DNA of 64,000 bases from DASXRA01 sp036502575 (GCA_036502575.1 DASXYL010000055.1:10842-74841); one strand, 5' to 3'. Shown: positions 32,014-40,888, numbered from the stretch's first letter. The notes: generated by a model from the letters alone, not told the origin. Numbers and translations: made by a program.

Positions 32014-35000
32014 TCAAGCGCACTGCAGCTGGGCGTTGGCCCAGTCGCCGTGGTCGTTGCCGTTCCCGTTGCCCCCGTCGCCCACTATCAGGTCGAGCAG
32101 CTGCGTCCCGGTGATGTCGACGTCGAGGTCGATCGACGCCGACGACCCGGTCAGCACCGGCGTGGTCGTCAGCGTGACCCCGTCCTTCACCACGCTGAAC
32201 GTCACCGACCCGGCCGCGCCCTGCTCGTCGTCGACACCGACCGTGGCGGTGAATCGGGTGCAGTTGCCGCCGAGATACAGCGCCACATCGCTGACCGCGT
32301 TCGTACCGAGCCCGCTCGCGTAGACGACGCCGTTCAAGGTGATCGGCTGGCCGTCGCCCGCGCCCTGCTCACCGTTGCTCGTGTTGCGCTCGACCGGACC
32401 CCAGCCGTTGGTCGCCGAGAAGAACGGCAGCGAGCTGACCGCGACCGCGCCGGACGGCGGGGACGGCAGCGCGTGCACGTCCCGGGTGTCGCTGAGGTCT
32501 TGGGAGTCGCCGCGCTGCTGGTAGTCGACCGTGGCGGTCAGCTGCGCGAGATTCGACACGGTCGCCGGGGCGGTCACGTGCCAGGAGGCCGTCGCCGACG
32601 CCCCGCCGGCCACCCGACCCACCACGGTGGGTGACGTCGGAGTCGCCGTCCAGCCGGACGGCACGTTCAGCCCGAAGCGCACGAACGACGCGGTCGGCGC
32701 GCCGGCCGGCACGGCGAACCTGGCCGTGACGTCGGAGGCCTGGCCGGGCGTCGCCGTGTCGGGTGCGCTCAGCGTCAGTGCCGCCTGGTGCGCCGTGGGC
32801 ATCGCGTAGGTCGCCTTGTCGTATCGGGGACTGTCCACTGTGGACACCTGCAGCGCCGACGCGTAGGACCCGAACGACTCCAGCGACACGCTGCCCAGCC
32901 CACCCGTCGACCCGTCGGTGTTCCATACCGCGATGGCGATGCTGTTCGTACCGTTCGGCTTCAGGATCCCGTTCGGGATGGGGTAGTCGTGCTGCGGGCC
33001 GGTGTCGTTGATGTAGCGGCCCAGCTGCCAGCCGTTGACGTAGATCAGTGCCCGGTAGTGCCGGCTCGGATCGTCGGTGATCTTCAGTCCCACCGAGGTG
33101 TCCTGCCCCTTCGGCAGGTTCAGCGACACGTTCGTGCGATACCACGAAACGCCTGGCGTTGTGTCGGAGGTAGGCAGCGTCGTCGACGCCCACGAGTCGT
33201 CTGGGTATCCGGGCAGCGACCAGCCCGCCCGTTCGCCGTACAGCCCGCCTGTATTCATGGGCCCGCGAACCGGGTCGATGAGGTCCTCACCGCCGCGCGC
33301 GCCCTGCAGGCGCCAGCTGATCGAGGTGAGTGGTGATCCGGCGACGATGGCGCCGGTGAGGCCGCGCGCCTCCTTGTTCGAGTCCGCGGAGTTGTAGTCC
33401 TCGTTGTGGCCCATGTTCTCGACCAGGACGGACACCTCGTTGTCGCCGTCGGTATGCAGCACGCCCGGCGGGAACGCGAAGGTGTGCGGCGAGCTGCCAC
33501 TCGTCCCGACGAACGTGCCGTTGACCCAGACCGAGTACGCGCCCGCCCGTCCGGTGATCGCCGACAGCAGGATGCCGGTGGCAGTTGTCGCACCGCGGAA
33601 ATGCCCGCGGTACCAGACGTCGCCGTAGTGGAAGCCGTAGTCGTCGGCGAACAGCACCGGCACCGTGCCGACCGGCGTCGTGCTGTTGGACGTCGTCTTG
33701 TCGGCGACCACCCACGACGAGTCGTCGAACGAGGGCTGCGCCTCGGGCGTCTCCTGCGCGTGCTTCCAGTTGGTGAGGGCGGGCAGCGTGACTGGCTGCG
33801 CCCCGGGCAGGGCGCTCACCTGCGAACCACTCGACGTCGCCGAGGTGTGCAGCGTCGCGCCGTTCCAGCGGATCGCGCTGGCCGGGGCAGCCCACACCTC
33901 GACCGGACCGGCGTCGGCCGTGTCCCCCGTCAACGCCAGCTGACCGGTCAACGTGGACGCCGAGCGCAGCAGGTGCGAGCCGTACACCAGCACCGGTCCG
34001 GACGCCGTCGACGCCAGCCAGAACTTCGCCGCCTCGGCGTCGGTACCGATCAGGAGCAGCAAGGGCCGCCCGCCCGCCGGGGTGACAAGCACGCGGGCCA
34101 GGCCGGTGTGCGTGTAGTTCAGGCGCAGGTCACCGGTGGCGGCATCGTACGTCGAGGCGACCGTACCGGCCAGTACGGAGACCTGAGGTGCCGTCGGGTA
34201 GTTCAGGACCGTCTCACCGTCCTGCCCGCTGCGTCCGTAGAGCACGGCGACGTCCTGCCCGGCGATCTGCTGATTCGTCAGGATCTCCGACGTCGAGTAC
34301 TGCAGCTGCGCGGCGCCGAGCTTGTAGTCGGCGACGATGATCTTCGAGTCACGACCCGCGAACGTCAAGGAACCGACCTGCGGGACGGATGCGTAGACGC
34401 GAGCCCCGGTCGGCGGGACGTCGATCGCGTCCACCGGCACGAACGTCCCTGACGATGCCGCGTTCTTCTGCCCGGTGACGACGATCTTCAACGTGTGCGC
34501 GCCGGCCGCGAGCCCGGACGCCGACCACTGCACCTGCTGGTTGACCGTGCTCGACCCGTAGGTGTCGACGGTGGCCACCTTCGCGCCGTCCAGGTACACG
34601 TCGGCCAGGCCGTGGTTGCCGGACTTGGACGCGATCCAGCGAACGCCCGTCCCGGTGAACGGCACGGTCAGGCTGTCGCCCGTGGTGTTCGAGAACGACT
34701 CGGTCTGGTGGTACTCGCCGCTCGTGTACCCGGCCTCGGGGCCGACGTGTGACCATGCGCCGGCGTACTGCAGCGCGGGGTCGGCGTCGTCGAACGTGTA
34801 CGTCGAACGGGCACCCAGGTCGAGCGAGATGTGCGTCGTATCAGTTGACGTGGACGACGAGTTGGCGTGCCGCAGCACGTGGAACTGCGTACCCGTATCG
34901 GGGTTGGCCCGCGCCGTGTCGACGATCGCGGCCGACGACGGCGGCGCGACGGCGATCGCGTCGGTCTTCGTCAGCGGCGCGACGCTCTGGGTGAAGTAGC

Positions 35001-36153
35001 CGATCAGCTTGTCCTGGTCGTACTTCGTGGTGAGCTGGCGGGCCTCGGTGATCGGCGCTCCGTAGTCGTAGGACGAGTACACCTGCTGCGGATCGGCCTG
35101 CCACCCCCACGAGGTCCCGCCGTAGGTCATGTAGAAGCTCTGCGCCGTCGCGCCGACAGCAATGTTCTGCTTGTAGAAGACGCTCTCGAAATCCGGGCCG
35201 GTCAGCGTTCGGCACTTGTCGTAGCCGGGGCCACCCCACGGGTCGAACGAGCCGCCCTGGAACTCCGGCGTGTACAGGGGTTTGCCGGCCGGATGGTCGT
35301 AGGAGATGTCGGGCAGGCCGCTCCACTGCGTCGGGTTGGAGCAGTTGAAGCCCTGCGGGTAGGAATCCGGGCCGTCGATGTCGAGCGCGCCGACACCGCT
35401 GTTGAAGGTGCCGTTGTTGTTGCCCGTCAGCGGGACGGTTATGCCGTCGGCGCGAGCACGATCCTCGAGGTGCTTCATGTACTGGCGGGCCTGATCCGAA
35501 CCGTCGTAGAACTCGTTCTCGATCTGGTCGAGGATGACCGTGCCGGTGCCGTTGGTCAGCTGGTGGCGAGCCAGGATCTGGTTGATCCGGGTCATCCATT
35601 CGTCGGCGGCGGCCAGGTAGCGCGGATCGTTCGAGCGGTCACGTCCGGCCTGGGTACCCAGCCAGGCTGGAAATCCACCGCCGTCGACCTCGGCGTTGAT
35701 GTACGGGCCTGGCCGGGCGATCACGTAGATGCCGACGGACGCCGCGATGTCGAGCAGCTCGTCGACGTCGCGTACGCCGGTGAAGTCGTACTGGCCCGGC
35801 GCCGGCGAGTGATACGCCCAGGAGAAGTAGATGGACGCCGCGTTGAAGCCGGCCGCCTTCATCTTCTGCAGCACGTCGCGCCACAGGTCCGGGCTCGGCA
35901 ACCGGAAGTAGTGGAACTCGCCGGACCAGATGTAGGTGCGCTTGCCGTCGATCATCAGCGAGTAGTTGTCGTAGCTGATCGTGTGGTGCTGCGCGGCGAC
36001 CGGCGCCGCGGGGGCCGCAGCCGCGGGTGGCGCAGCCACGGACGGGGGCGCCGCGGCTACGAGTGCGGGGACGACAGCGACCGTGGCAGCGACTCCGGCA
36101 ACGAGGCGATGCAGCCACCGACCGTGGCGCCGGGTGAACGCGGAACGTGCCAT
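32014..36153 (-). CDS. Secreted GH35 beta-galactosidase, multidomain
   Basis: A 1379-aa exported glycosidase. N-terminal signal peptide (HRLVAGVAATVAVVPALVAA). Catalytic GH35 barrel about residues 55-380: FHYFRLPSPDLWRDVLQKMK, acid/base Glu in ILDQIENEFYDG, nucleophile Glu in YTPEFQGGSFDPWGG. Then accessory beta domains, two jelly-roll galactose-binding-like parts (VSWYRTNVSLNLPKG, YVNGWQLGRYINDTG), a NEW3/NPCBM-associated domain, and a C-terminal NPCBM domain (GQPITLNGVVYASGLGTNAV). Removes terminal beta-galactose from plant or microbial polysaccharide. ATG 36153 has GGAGG upstream; the frame is open 40 codons more. Confidence 0.88.
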   Translation of the reverse strand: MARSAFTRRHGRWLHRLVAGVAATVAVVPALVAAAPPSVAAPPAAAAPAAPVAAQHHTISYDNYSLMIDGKRTYIWSGEFHYFRLPSPDLWRDVLQKMKAAGFNAASIYFSWAYHSPAPGQYDFTGVRDVDELLDIAASVGIYVIARPGPYINAEVDGGGFPAWLGTQAGRDRSNDPRYLAAADEWMTRINQILARHQLTNGTGTVILDQIENEFYDGSDQARQYMKHLEDRARADGITVPLTGNNNGTFNSGVGALDIDGPDSYPQGFNCSNPTQWSGLPDISYDHPAGKPLYTPEFQGGSFDPWGGPGYDKCRTLTGPDFESVFYKQNIAVGATAQSFYMTYGGTSWGWQADPQQVYSSYDYGAPITEARQLTTKYDQDKLIGYFTQSVAPLTKTDAIAVAPPSSAAIVDTARANPDTGTQFHVLRHANSSSTSTDTTHISLDLGARSTYTFDDADPALQYAGAWSHVGPEAGYTSGEYHQTESFSNTTGDSLTVPFTGTGVRWIASKSGNHGLADVYLDGAKVATVDTYGSSTVNQQVQWSASGLAAGAHTLKIVVTGQKNAASSGTFVPVDAIDVPPTGARVYASVPQVGSLTFAGRDSKIIVADYKLGAAQLQYSTSEILTNQQIAGQDVAVLYGRSGQDGETVLNYPTAPQVSVLAGTVASTYDAATGDLRLNYTHTGLARVLVTPAGGRPLLLLIGTDAEAAKFWLASTASGPVLVYGSHLLRSASTLTGQLALTGDTADAGPVEVWAAPASAIRWNGATLHTSATSSGSQVSALPGAQPVTLPALTNWKHAQETPEAQPSFDDSSWVVADKTTSNSTTPVGTVPVLFADDYGFHYGDVWYRGHFRGATTATGILLSAITGRAGAYSVWVNGTFVGTSGSSPHTFAFPPGVLHTDGDNEVSVLVENMGHNEDYNSADSNKEARGLTGAIVAGSPLTSISWRLQGARGGEDLIDPVRGPMNTGGLYGERAGWSLPGYPDDSWASTTLPTSDTTPGVSWYRTNVSLNLPKGQDTSVGLKITDDPSRHYRALIYVNGWQLGRYINDTGPQHDYPIPNGILKPNGTNSIAIAVWNTDGSTGGLGSVSLESFGSYASALQVSTVDSPRYDKATYAMPTAHQAALTLSAPDTATPGQASDVTARFAVPAGAPTASFVRFGLNVPSGWTATPTSPTVVGRVAGGASATASWHVTAPATVSNLAQLTATVDYQQRGDSQDLSDTRDVHALPSPPSGAVAVSSLPFFSATNGWGPVERNTSNGEQGAGDGQPITLNGVVYASGLGTNAVSDVALYLGGNCTRFTATVGVDDEQGAAGSVTFSVVKDGVTLTTTPVLTGSSASIDLDVDITGTQLLDLIVGDGGNGNGNDHGDWANAQLQCA

Positions 36154-36177
36154 CGTCGACCTCCGGAGGGCAGCGCA

Positions 36178-36206
36178 CGATTCAGTGTTGACTTTTGTTT
36201 GAATCG
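36178..36206. promoter_or_regulatory. Inverted repeat upstream of the GH35 gene
   Basis: Arms CGATTCA (36178-36184) and TGAATCG (36200-36206) with a 15-nt AT-rich spacer. A possible operator for the glycosidase; no regulator is adjacent except the divergent response regulator. Confidence 0.3.
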
Positions 36207-36367
36207 CAGGCGGGTGGGGGATTGCGCGGCCGTACGTGCTGGTCATGCACGCTATATCCGGGGAACTTTGCACGTCAACGCCCAGTTCTCAACAGAACCG
36301 AGCAGGGCCGACTGTTACGGACCGAGGAACCCTGCGGCCATCCGGCTCGGAACCACGTCGGCGAACC

Positions 36368-36373
36368 TAGACT
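36368..36373 (+). promoter_or_regulatory. -10 box of a leaderless promoter (response regulator)
   Basis: TAGACT ends 7 nt before GTG 36381; this decides the GTG over longer open frame. Confidence 0.55.
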
Positions 36374-36380
36374 TTTCCGC

Positions 36381-37061
36381 GTGGCCCGGGTGCTGGTGGT
36401 TGACGACGACCTGACCGTCGCGGGAGTAGTCGTCGGCTACCTCGAACGCGCCGGGCACCAGCCCTTGCACGTCGCCGACGGCCGCAAGGCGCTCGACACG
36501 ATCGCGGCCGATCCGCCCGATCTGGTCGTTCTCGACCTGATGCTGCCCGAGGTCGGCGGGCTCGAGGTCTGCCGCCAGGTGCGGGCCGTCCACCGGCAGT
36601 TGCCGATCATCATGCTCACCGCGCTCGGCGAGGCCGACGAGCGCATCGCCGGCCTGGAGCTCGGGGCCGACGACTACGTCAGCAAGCCGTTCTCGCCGCG
36701 CGAGCTCATCCTGCGCATCGAGTCCGTGCTGCGCCGAGCCGGCGAGACCCCGCCGCAGAGCGGGGTGCTGAGCGCCGGGGCAGTCACCGTCGACACCGCC
36801 GCGCGCATCGTCACCCGCGACGGCGTCGAGCTCTCACTGACCACCCGCGAGTTCGACCTGCTGGCCTACCTGATGGCTCACCCGGGGCGGGCGTTCAGCC
36901 GCACCGAGCTCATGCAGCACGTCTGGGGCTGGACGTTCGGCGACCAGTCGACGGTCACCGTGCACGTCCGGCGGCTGCGCGAGAAGATCGAGAACGACCC
37001 CACCGAGCCGTCCCTGATCAAGACTGTCTGGGGCATCGGCTACCGCCTCGAGGCGCCGTGA
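36381..37061 (+). CDS. OmpR-family response regulator
   Basis: A 226-aa regulator. Receiver domain: VLVVDDDLTVAGVVVGYLER (acidic pair), phospho-acceptor Asp52 in LVVLDLMLPEVGG, Thr in IIMLTALGEADE, Lys in DDYVSKPFSPRELI. C-terminal winged helix: LTTREFDLLAYLMAHPGRAF, QSTVTVHVRRLREKIE, WGIGYRLEAP. Pairs with the histidine kinase whose start lies 10 bp after this stop. Stimulus unknown. Confidence 0.93.
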   Translation: MARVLVVDDDLTVAGVVVGYLERAGHQPLHVADGRKALDTIAADPPDLVVLDLMLPEVGGLEVCRQVRAVHRQLPIIMLTALGEADERIAGLELGADDYVSKPFSPRELILRIESVLRRAGETPPQSGVLSAGAVTVDTAARIVTRDGVELSLTTREFDLLAYLMAHPGRAFSRTELMQHVWGWTFGDQSTVTVHVRRLREKIENDPTEPSLIKTVWGIGYRLEAP

Positions 37062-37071
37062 GGGACGAAGG

Positions 37072-38181
37072 TTGAACCACACGCTGGCGATCATCGGCAT
37101 CGCGACGGCCTGGGCCGCGGGCGGCGGCGCGCTCACGTGGGTGGTGACGATCCCGCTGCACCGACGTTCGCTGGGCGGGCTGCTCGCCTCGGTCGTCCTC
37201 ACCGGCGCCGTCGCCTCGATCGCCGCGATGATCGGCAGCGACCGGGCGATGTACCTGTCGACGAACGACCTGGGCGTCGGCGTGATCGTGGCGGTCGTCG
37301 CGGGACTGGTCGCCGCCAGCACGGCCGCGATCGCCGCCAACCGGCTGTCCCGCGACAACCGCGCGCTGCACGACGTGGTGGCCCAGATCGGCGAGGGACG
37401 GGTGCCGCCCGACGACGGCCGACGACTCACCGTCGAACTCGAGCGGTTGCGCACCGAGCTGGCCGCCATGGCCCGCCGCCTGGCCGAATCCCGTGACCGA
37501 GAGCGCGCACTGGAGTCCTCGCGGCGCGAGCTCGTCGCCTGGGTGAGTCACGACCTGCGCACCCCGCTGGCCGGGCTGCGGGCGATGTCCGAGGCGCTCG
37601 AGGACGGGGTGGCCGAGGCGCCCGAGCTCTACTACAAGCAGATCCACGCCTCCGTCGACCGGCTGGCCGGCATGGTCGACGACCTGTTCGAGCTGTCGCG
37701 CATCCAGGCCGGCGCGGTGACGACGAGGCCGGAGCGGATCAGCCTGGATGATCTCGTCTCCGACTGCATCGCCGCGCTCGACCCGCTGGCCCGGGCCCGC
37801 GACGTGCGCCTCACCGGACGCTCCGGCGGGGCCACCGCCGTGCACGGCAACGGCGCCGAGCTGAACCGCGCCATCACCAACCTGATCGCGAACGCCATCC
37901 GGCACACCGAGACGGGGGGCACGGTCGACGTCCAGCTCGCCGTCGCCGATGGCGTCGCCCACGTGTCGGTGCGCGACGAGTGCGGCGGCATCCCGACCGA
38001 CGATCTGGCCCGGGTGTTCGACGTCGGATTCCGCGGCGAGCCGGCCCGGACGCAGGCCTCCGGCGGCGCGGGCCTGGGGCTGGCCATCACCCGCGGCATC
38101 GTCGAAGCACACGCCGGCTCGGTCGATGTCGCCAACGTCACCGGAGGCTGCACGTTCACGCTCTGCCTCCCGCTGGCTTGA
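37072..38181 (+). CDS. Sensor histidine kinase
   Basis: A 369-aa kinase. Two to three membrane segments in residues 1-90 (LAIIGIATAWAAGGGALTWV; LGVGVIVAVVAGLVAAST), short linker coil, then phosphoacceptor His160 in LVAWVSHDLRTPLAGLR, N box NRAITNLIANAIRHTE, and G boxes CGGIPTDDLARVFDVGF, GAGLGLAITRGIVEAH. Start is TTG 37072 behind GGGACGAAGG, 10 bp after the regulator stop. Little periplasmic sensor region, so it may sense in the membrane. Confidence 0.9.
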   Translation: MNHTLAIIGIATAWAAGGGALTWVVTIPLHRRSLGGLLASVVLTGAVASIAAMIGSDRAMYLSTNDLGVGVIVAVVAGLVAASTAAIAANRLSRDNRALHDVVAQIGEGRVPPDDGRRLTVELERLRTELAAMARRLAESRDRERALESSRRELVAWVSHDLRTPLAGLRAMSEALEDGVAEAPELYYKQIHASVDRLAGMVDDLFELSRIQAGAVTTRPERISLDDLVSDCIAALDPLARARDVRLTGRSGGATAVHGNGAELNRAITNLIANAIRHTETGGTVDVQLAVADGVAHVSVRDECGGIPTDDLARVFDVGFRGEPARTQASGGAGLGLAITRGIVEAHAGSVDVANVTGGCTFTLCLPLA

Positions 38182-38187
38182 GGGTCC

Positions 38188-38607
38188 TCAGCAGTCGCAG
38201 CGGACGGCGCTCACCACGGTCGTCAGCGGGTCCGGCGCACCGGGCCGGACGCCGTCGTCGGTCTCGAGGGCGAACCCCTCCCGCCTCCAGTACTCGAAGC
38301 CGCCGATCATCTCGCGCACCGGATAGCCGAGCCGAGCGAACTCCAGCGCGGCCCGGGTGGCGCCGTTGCATCCCGGTCCCCAGCAGTACGTGACGACGGA
38401 CGTGCCTTCCGGGATCAGCGCCGCGGCGCGGCCGGCGATCTCACGCGTCGGCAGATGCAGGGCGCCCGGGATGCGGCCCTGCGCCCAGGCCTGCGCGCCC
38501 CGCGAGTCGACCAGGACGAAGCCGGGCTCGGCCCCGAGCCCGGCATGTACGTCGGAGACGTCGGTCTCGAAGTCGAGTTTGGCGGCGAAGTGAGCCAGTG
38601 CGGTCAT
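38188..38607 (-). CDS. Rhodanese-domain sulfurtransferase
   Basis: A 139-aa single rhodanese domain. Seen: FVLVDSRGAQAWAQGRIPGA, LHLPTREIAGRAAALIP, and the active-site loop VVTYCWGPGCNGATRAALEF with Cys and Arg. Moves sulfane sulfur to a thiophilic acceptor. ATG 38607 (MTALAHF) is preferred over 38625 because TAGCGT (38620-38615) ends 7 nt before it. The Lrp regulator is divergent, an arrangement that suggests control by it. Confidence 0.8.
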   Translation of the reverse strand: MTALAHFAAKLDFETDVSDVHAGLGAEPGFVLVDSRGAQAWAQGRIPGALHLPTREIAGRAAALIPEGTSVVTYCWGPGCNGATRAALEFARLGYPVREMIGGFEYWRREGFALETDDGVRPGAPDPLTTVVSAVRCDC

Positions 38608-38673
38608 GCCCTCGACGCTAGACATGATCCTGCCCGACCGACACCGACTCTTCTCGGCGTTCGGTGCCTTGGG

Positions 38674-38694
38674 CCGTGAATTTCACGGTAGCTT
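38674..38694 (+). promoter_or_regulatory. Lrp-type operator and -10 box of the lrp gene
   Basis: CCGTGAATTTCACGG (38674-38688) is a perfect 15-bp palindrome, the usual size of Lrp/AsnC half-operators, and sits directly next to the -10 TAGCTT (38689-38694), which ends 6 nt before GTG 38701. Confidence 0.65.
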
Positions 38695-38700
38695 CAGTCC

Positions 38701-39180
38701 GTGGCCCTCGATGCGACCGACTGGGCGCTGCTCGCCGAGTTGCAGCGCAATGCCCGCGCCAGTATGAGCGAGCTCGCCCGCGCCGTCTCGATGTCGGCGA
38801 GCGCCGTGACCGAGCGGGTACGCCGACTCGAAGACAGCGGCATCCTGCGGGGCTACCGGGCCGAGGTCGACCTCGCGCTCGTGGGGTTCCCGATCCTCGC
38901 GTTCGTCCGGCTCAGATACCCGCACGGCAACTACAAGCCGCTGCACGATCTGGTCGCCAAGCGGGTCGAGATCCTCGAGGCGCATCACGTGACCGGTGAC
39001 GACTGCTTCGTGCTCAAGGTCGCGGCGCGGTCCATGCCGCACCTGGAGGAGGTCGTCGGCGCCATCTCCGGGCTGGGCGGGGTCAGCACGTCAATCGTGT
39101 ACTCGACGGCGTTCACCGGGCGGGTGATCGGCGACGGCACCGCTCAGGGCAGGTCAGCGGGTGTTGGCACATCGGGCTAG
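38701..39180 (+). CDS. Lrp/AsnC-family regulator
   Basis: A 159-aa regulator. N-terminal HTH: ALDATDWALLAELQRNARAS, RAVSMSASAVTERVRRLEDS; C-terminal RAM ligand domain: GFPILAFVRLRYPHGNYKPL, EAHHVTGDDCFVLKVAARSM. Amino-acid-responsive DNA binding is the family role. Divergent from the rhodanese gene with a palindromic operator between. Leaderless GTG start. Confidence 0.9.
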   Translation: MALDATDWALLAELQRNARASMSELARAVSMSASAVTERVRRLEDSGILRGYRAEVDLALVGFPILAFVRLRYPHGNYKPLHDLVAKRVEILEAHHVTGDDCFVLKVAARSMPHLEEVVGAISGLGGVSTSIVYSTAFTGRVIGDGTAQGRSAGVGTSG

Positions 39181-39292
39181 ACGTTGCCCACTCCGCCCTT
39201 TTGGACGCGGGAGCCACTCCCTTTCGGACGTAGACGCAGGTGGTTACCGAACGGACCCTTGTGCACACATACCTTTCAAGGGGGCTGTTGCC

Positions 39293-39814
39293 GTGAGTGA
39301 CGAACACCAGGAACTGCTGAACCAGCATGCCGAGATGGTGCACGACTACGCCGAGGCCGGGCTGACCGCGGGCGCGGTCGGCAAGGCGGCGGGTACTGCC
39401 GCGGAGATCCTCGAAGGCGGCACCATGACCGGTGCCGGCCTGACCGAGGGCGCGGGCGTGCTGCTCGACGGAGCGATGGGCGCCGGCGAAATCGGCGCGG
39501 CCGATGCCGTCGCGGCCGGCATGACCGGACTGGCCGAGCTCGGAGTCGGCGCAGAGGCGGCCGGATTCGGCGCCGCCGCGGTCGCCGAGGGCGCGACGCT
39601 CGCAGCAGCGACTGCCGCCGCGGCCCCCTTCGTCGTCGGCGCTGCGGCGGTGGGCGCCGCGCTCTACGGCGTGGACTACCTCACCGACGGCGCGCTGTCC
39701 GACGCCGCAGTCGCGGCCGGCGGTGCGGTCGCAGATGCCGCCGGAGCGGTCGGCGGCGCAGCCGTGGACGCCGCCGAGGCGGTCGGGGGCTTCGTCGAGG
39801 ACATCTTCGAGTAG
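39293..39814 (+). CDS. Ala/Gly-rich acidic hydrophobic protein of unknown function
   Basis: A 173-aa protein I do not recognise. After a polar start (SDEHQELLNQHAEMVHDYAE) almost everything is Ala, Gly, Val, Leu with scattered Asp/Glu: GAVGKAAGTAAEILEGG, AEAAGFGAAAVAEGATLAAA, PFVVGAAAVGAALYGVDYLT. It has one lysine and no arginine, so it is strongly acidic. The Gly/Ala spacing suggests glycine-zipper helix packing or membrane insertion. GTG 39293 has GGGGGC upstream. It ends 3 bp before the convergent phosphorylase. Confidence 0.6.
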   Translation: MSDEHQELLNQHAEMVHDYAEAGLTAGAVGKAAGTAAEILEGGTMTGAGLTEGAGVLLDGAMGAGEIGAADAVAAGMTGLAELGVGAEAAGFGAAAVAEGATLAAATAAAAPFVVGAAAVGAALYGVDYLTDGALSDAAVAAGGAVADAAGAVGGAAVDAAEAVGGFVEDIFE

Positions 39815-39817
39815 CCG

Positions 39818-40627
39818 TCAGGGCAGGTCGAAGGGCGGCGGAACGTCCGCGTAGGTCTTACCGCAGTCGCAGTCGGTCTGCTGCTCGTCGGGCAACCGCT
39901 TCACCGTCTCGACCAGTAGCTCGCGCAGCCGGGGCAGGTTCGCGGCGAACTGCTCGAGCACTTCGGCATGGGTGACGCCCGCGCCCGCCTCGACGCCGGC
40001 GTCCAGGTCGGTGACAAGGGCGAGCGTCGTGTAGCAGAGCGCCAGTTCGCGAGCCAGCGTCGCCTCGGGCATCGCGGTCATGCCGATGATCGCCCAGCGG
40101 TTGTGCTGGTATTCGAGCGACTCGGCCCGCGTCGAGAACCGGGGTCCGTTGATCACGACGAGCGCCCCACCGTCGGTTACCGGCTGGCCGCTGCCGAGGG
40201 CGGCGGCGCGGCCGTGCGGGCAATACGGGTCGGCGAAGCTGACGTGAACGACACCGGTGCCGCCGCCGAACAGTGTGTGCGGACGCCCGTGCGTCCGATC
40301 GACCAGCTGGTCCGGCACGACGAGGGTGCCCGGACCGAGGTCGGCGCGCAGCGACCCCACCGCAGACAGCGACACGACCTGCCGCACGCCCAGCGAACGC
40401 AGGGCCCACAGGTTGGCTCGATACGGGACGAGGTGTGGCGGGAAGCGGTGCCCGGCACCATGCCGGGGAATGAACGCCACCCGGCGTCCGGCCAGCTCGC
40501 CCACTACGGGCGCTTCGCTGGGCTCGCCGTACGGCGTCGAAACCGGCACGGCGCTCGCGCCGTCGAGCAGGGAGTAGAAACCGGAGCCGCCGATCACCCC
40601 GATGTCAGCCTGCGCGGAACTCGTCAC
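39818..40627 (-). CDS. mtnP: S-methyl-5'-thioadenosine phosphorylase
   Basis: A 269-aa trimeric-type phosphorylase. Seen: IGVIGGSGFYSLLDGA (phosphate loop), FIPRHGAGHRFPPHLVPYRA, VVSLSAVGSLRADLGPGTLV, VINGPRFSTRAESLEY and IIGMTAMPEATLARELALCY. Converts MTA and phosphate to adenine and 5-methylthioribose-1-phosphate in methionine salvage. A C-terminal Cys-x-Cys (TDCDCGKTY) is present. GTG start with AGGAGG upstream. Confidence 0.92.
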   Translation of the reverse strand: MTSSAQADIGVIGGSGFYSLLDGASAVPVSTPYGEPSEAPVVGELAGRRVAFIPRHGAGHRFPPHLVPYRANLWALRSLGVRQVVSLSAVGSLRADLGPGTLVVPDQLVDRTHGRPHTLFGGGTGVVHVSFADPYCPHGRAAALGSGQPVTDGGALVVINGPRFSTRAESLEYQHNRWAIIGMTAMPEATLARELALCYTTLALVTDLDAGVEAGAGVTHAEVLEQFAANLPRLRELLVETVKRLPDEQQTDCDCGKTYADVPPPFDLP

Positions 40628-40758
40628 TGAACCTCCTGCTCACAGCGCTTTCGCTCACTGCTGCGATGACCTGCGCCTCCCGCACGACCGTAGAGGACGG
40701 CCCGTCTCCGGCTCCCGCGGGCACCGTCCGGATCGTGACGATGCGGGCGACTTCTGAC

Positions 40759-40764
40759 TAGCGT
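40759..40764 (+). promoter_or_regulatory. Candidate small-RNA promoter (-10)
   Basis: TAGCGT with GTGACG about 17 nt upstream (around 40736). The promoter does not lead to a near start codon; the next CDS begins 137 bp on behind its own -10 box. Confidence 0.35.
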
Positions 40765-40770
40765 GAACAT

Positions 40771-40857
40771 TTCGACTTGCGTCCCGTTCTCAGCCGTAGA
40801 TCATTACCCCTGAACCGGAGCACGGGACCCCCGACCCGCGCTCCGGTTCTTTCTGTC
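40771..40857 (+). ncRNA. Candidate small RNA ending in a C-rich-loop hairpin
   Basis: Downstream of TAGCGT, this about 87-nt stretch ends in a hairpin with arms AACCGGAGC (40813-40821) and GCTCCGGTT (40840-40848), an 18-nt loop with CCCCC and CCC runs, then CTTTCTGTC. The layout recalls the actinobacterial 6C RNA class (terminal hairpin with a cytosine-rich loop), but I cannot confirm membership. No ORF fits the segment. Confidence 0.35.
40813..40857 (+). terminator. Intrinsic terminator-like hairpin with T-rich tail
   Basis: 9-bp perfect stem AACCGGAGC/GCTCCGGTT followed at once by CTTTCTGTC, the best rho-independent-looking terminator in the window. Confidence 0.55.
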
Positions 40858-40888
40858 ACCAGAGGCCCCCAGGCGCCGCGACATCTCT

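Noticed and set aside
34867..36414. 515-codon plus-strand frame opposite the GH35 gene
   Set aside because: No domain, and its 3' part overlaps the response regulator promoter; the GH35 frame has catalytic motifs.
38608..38625. Longer rhodanese start at ATG 38625 (MSSVEG)
   Set aside because: The -10 box TAGCGT lies inside those six codons and has the standard 7-nt spacing to ATG 38607, so the shorter start is favoured.
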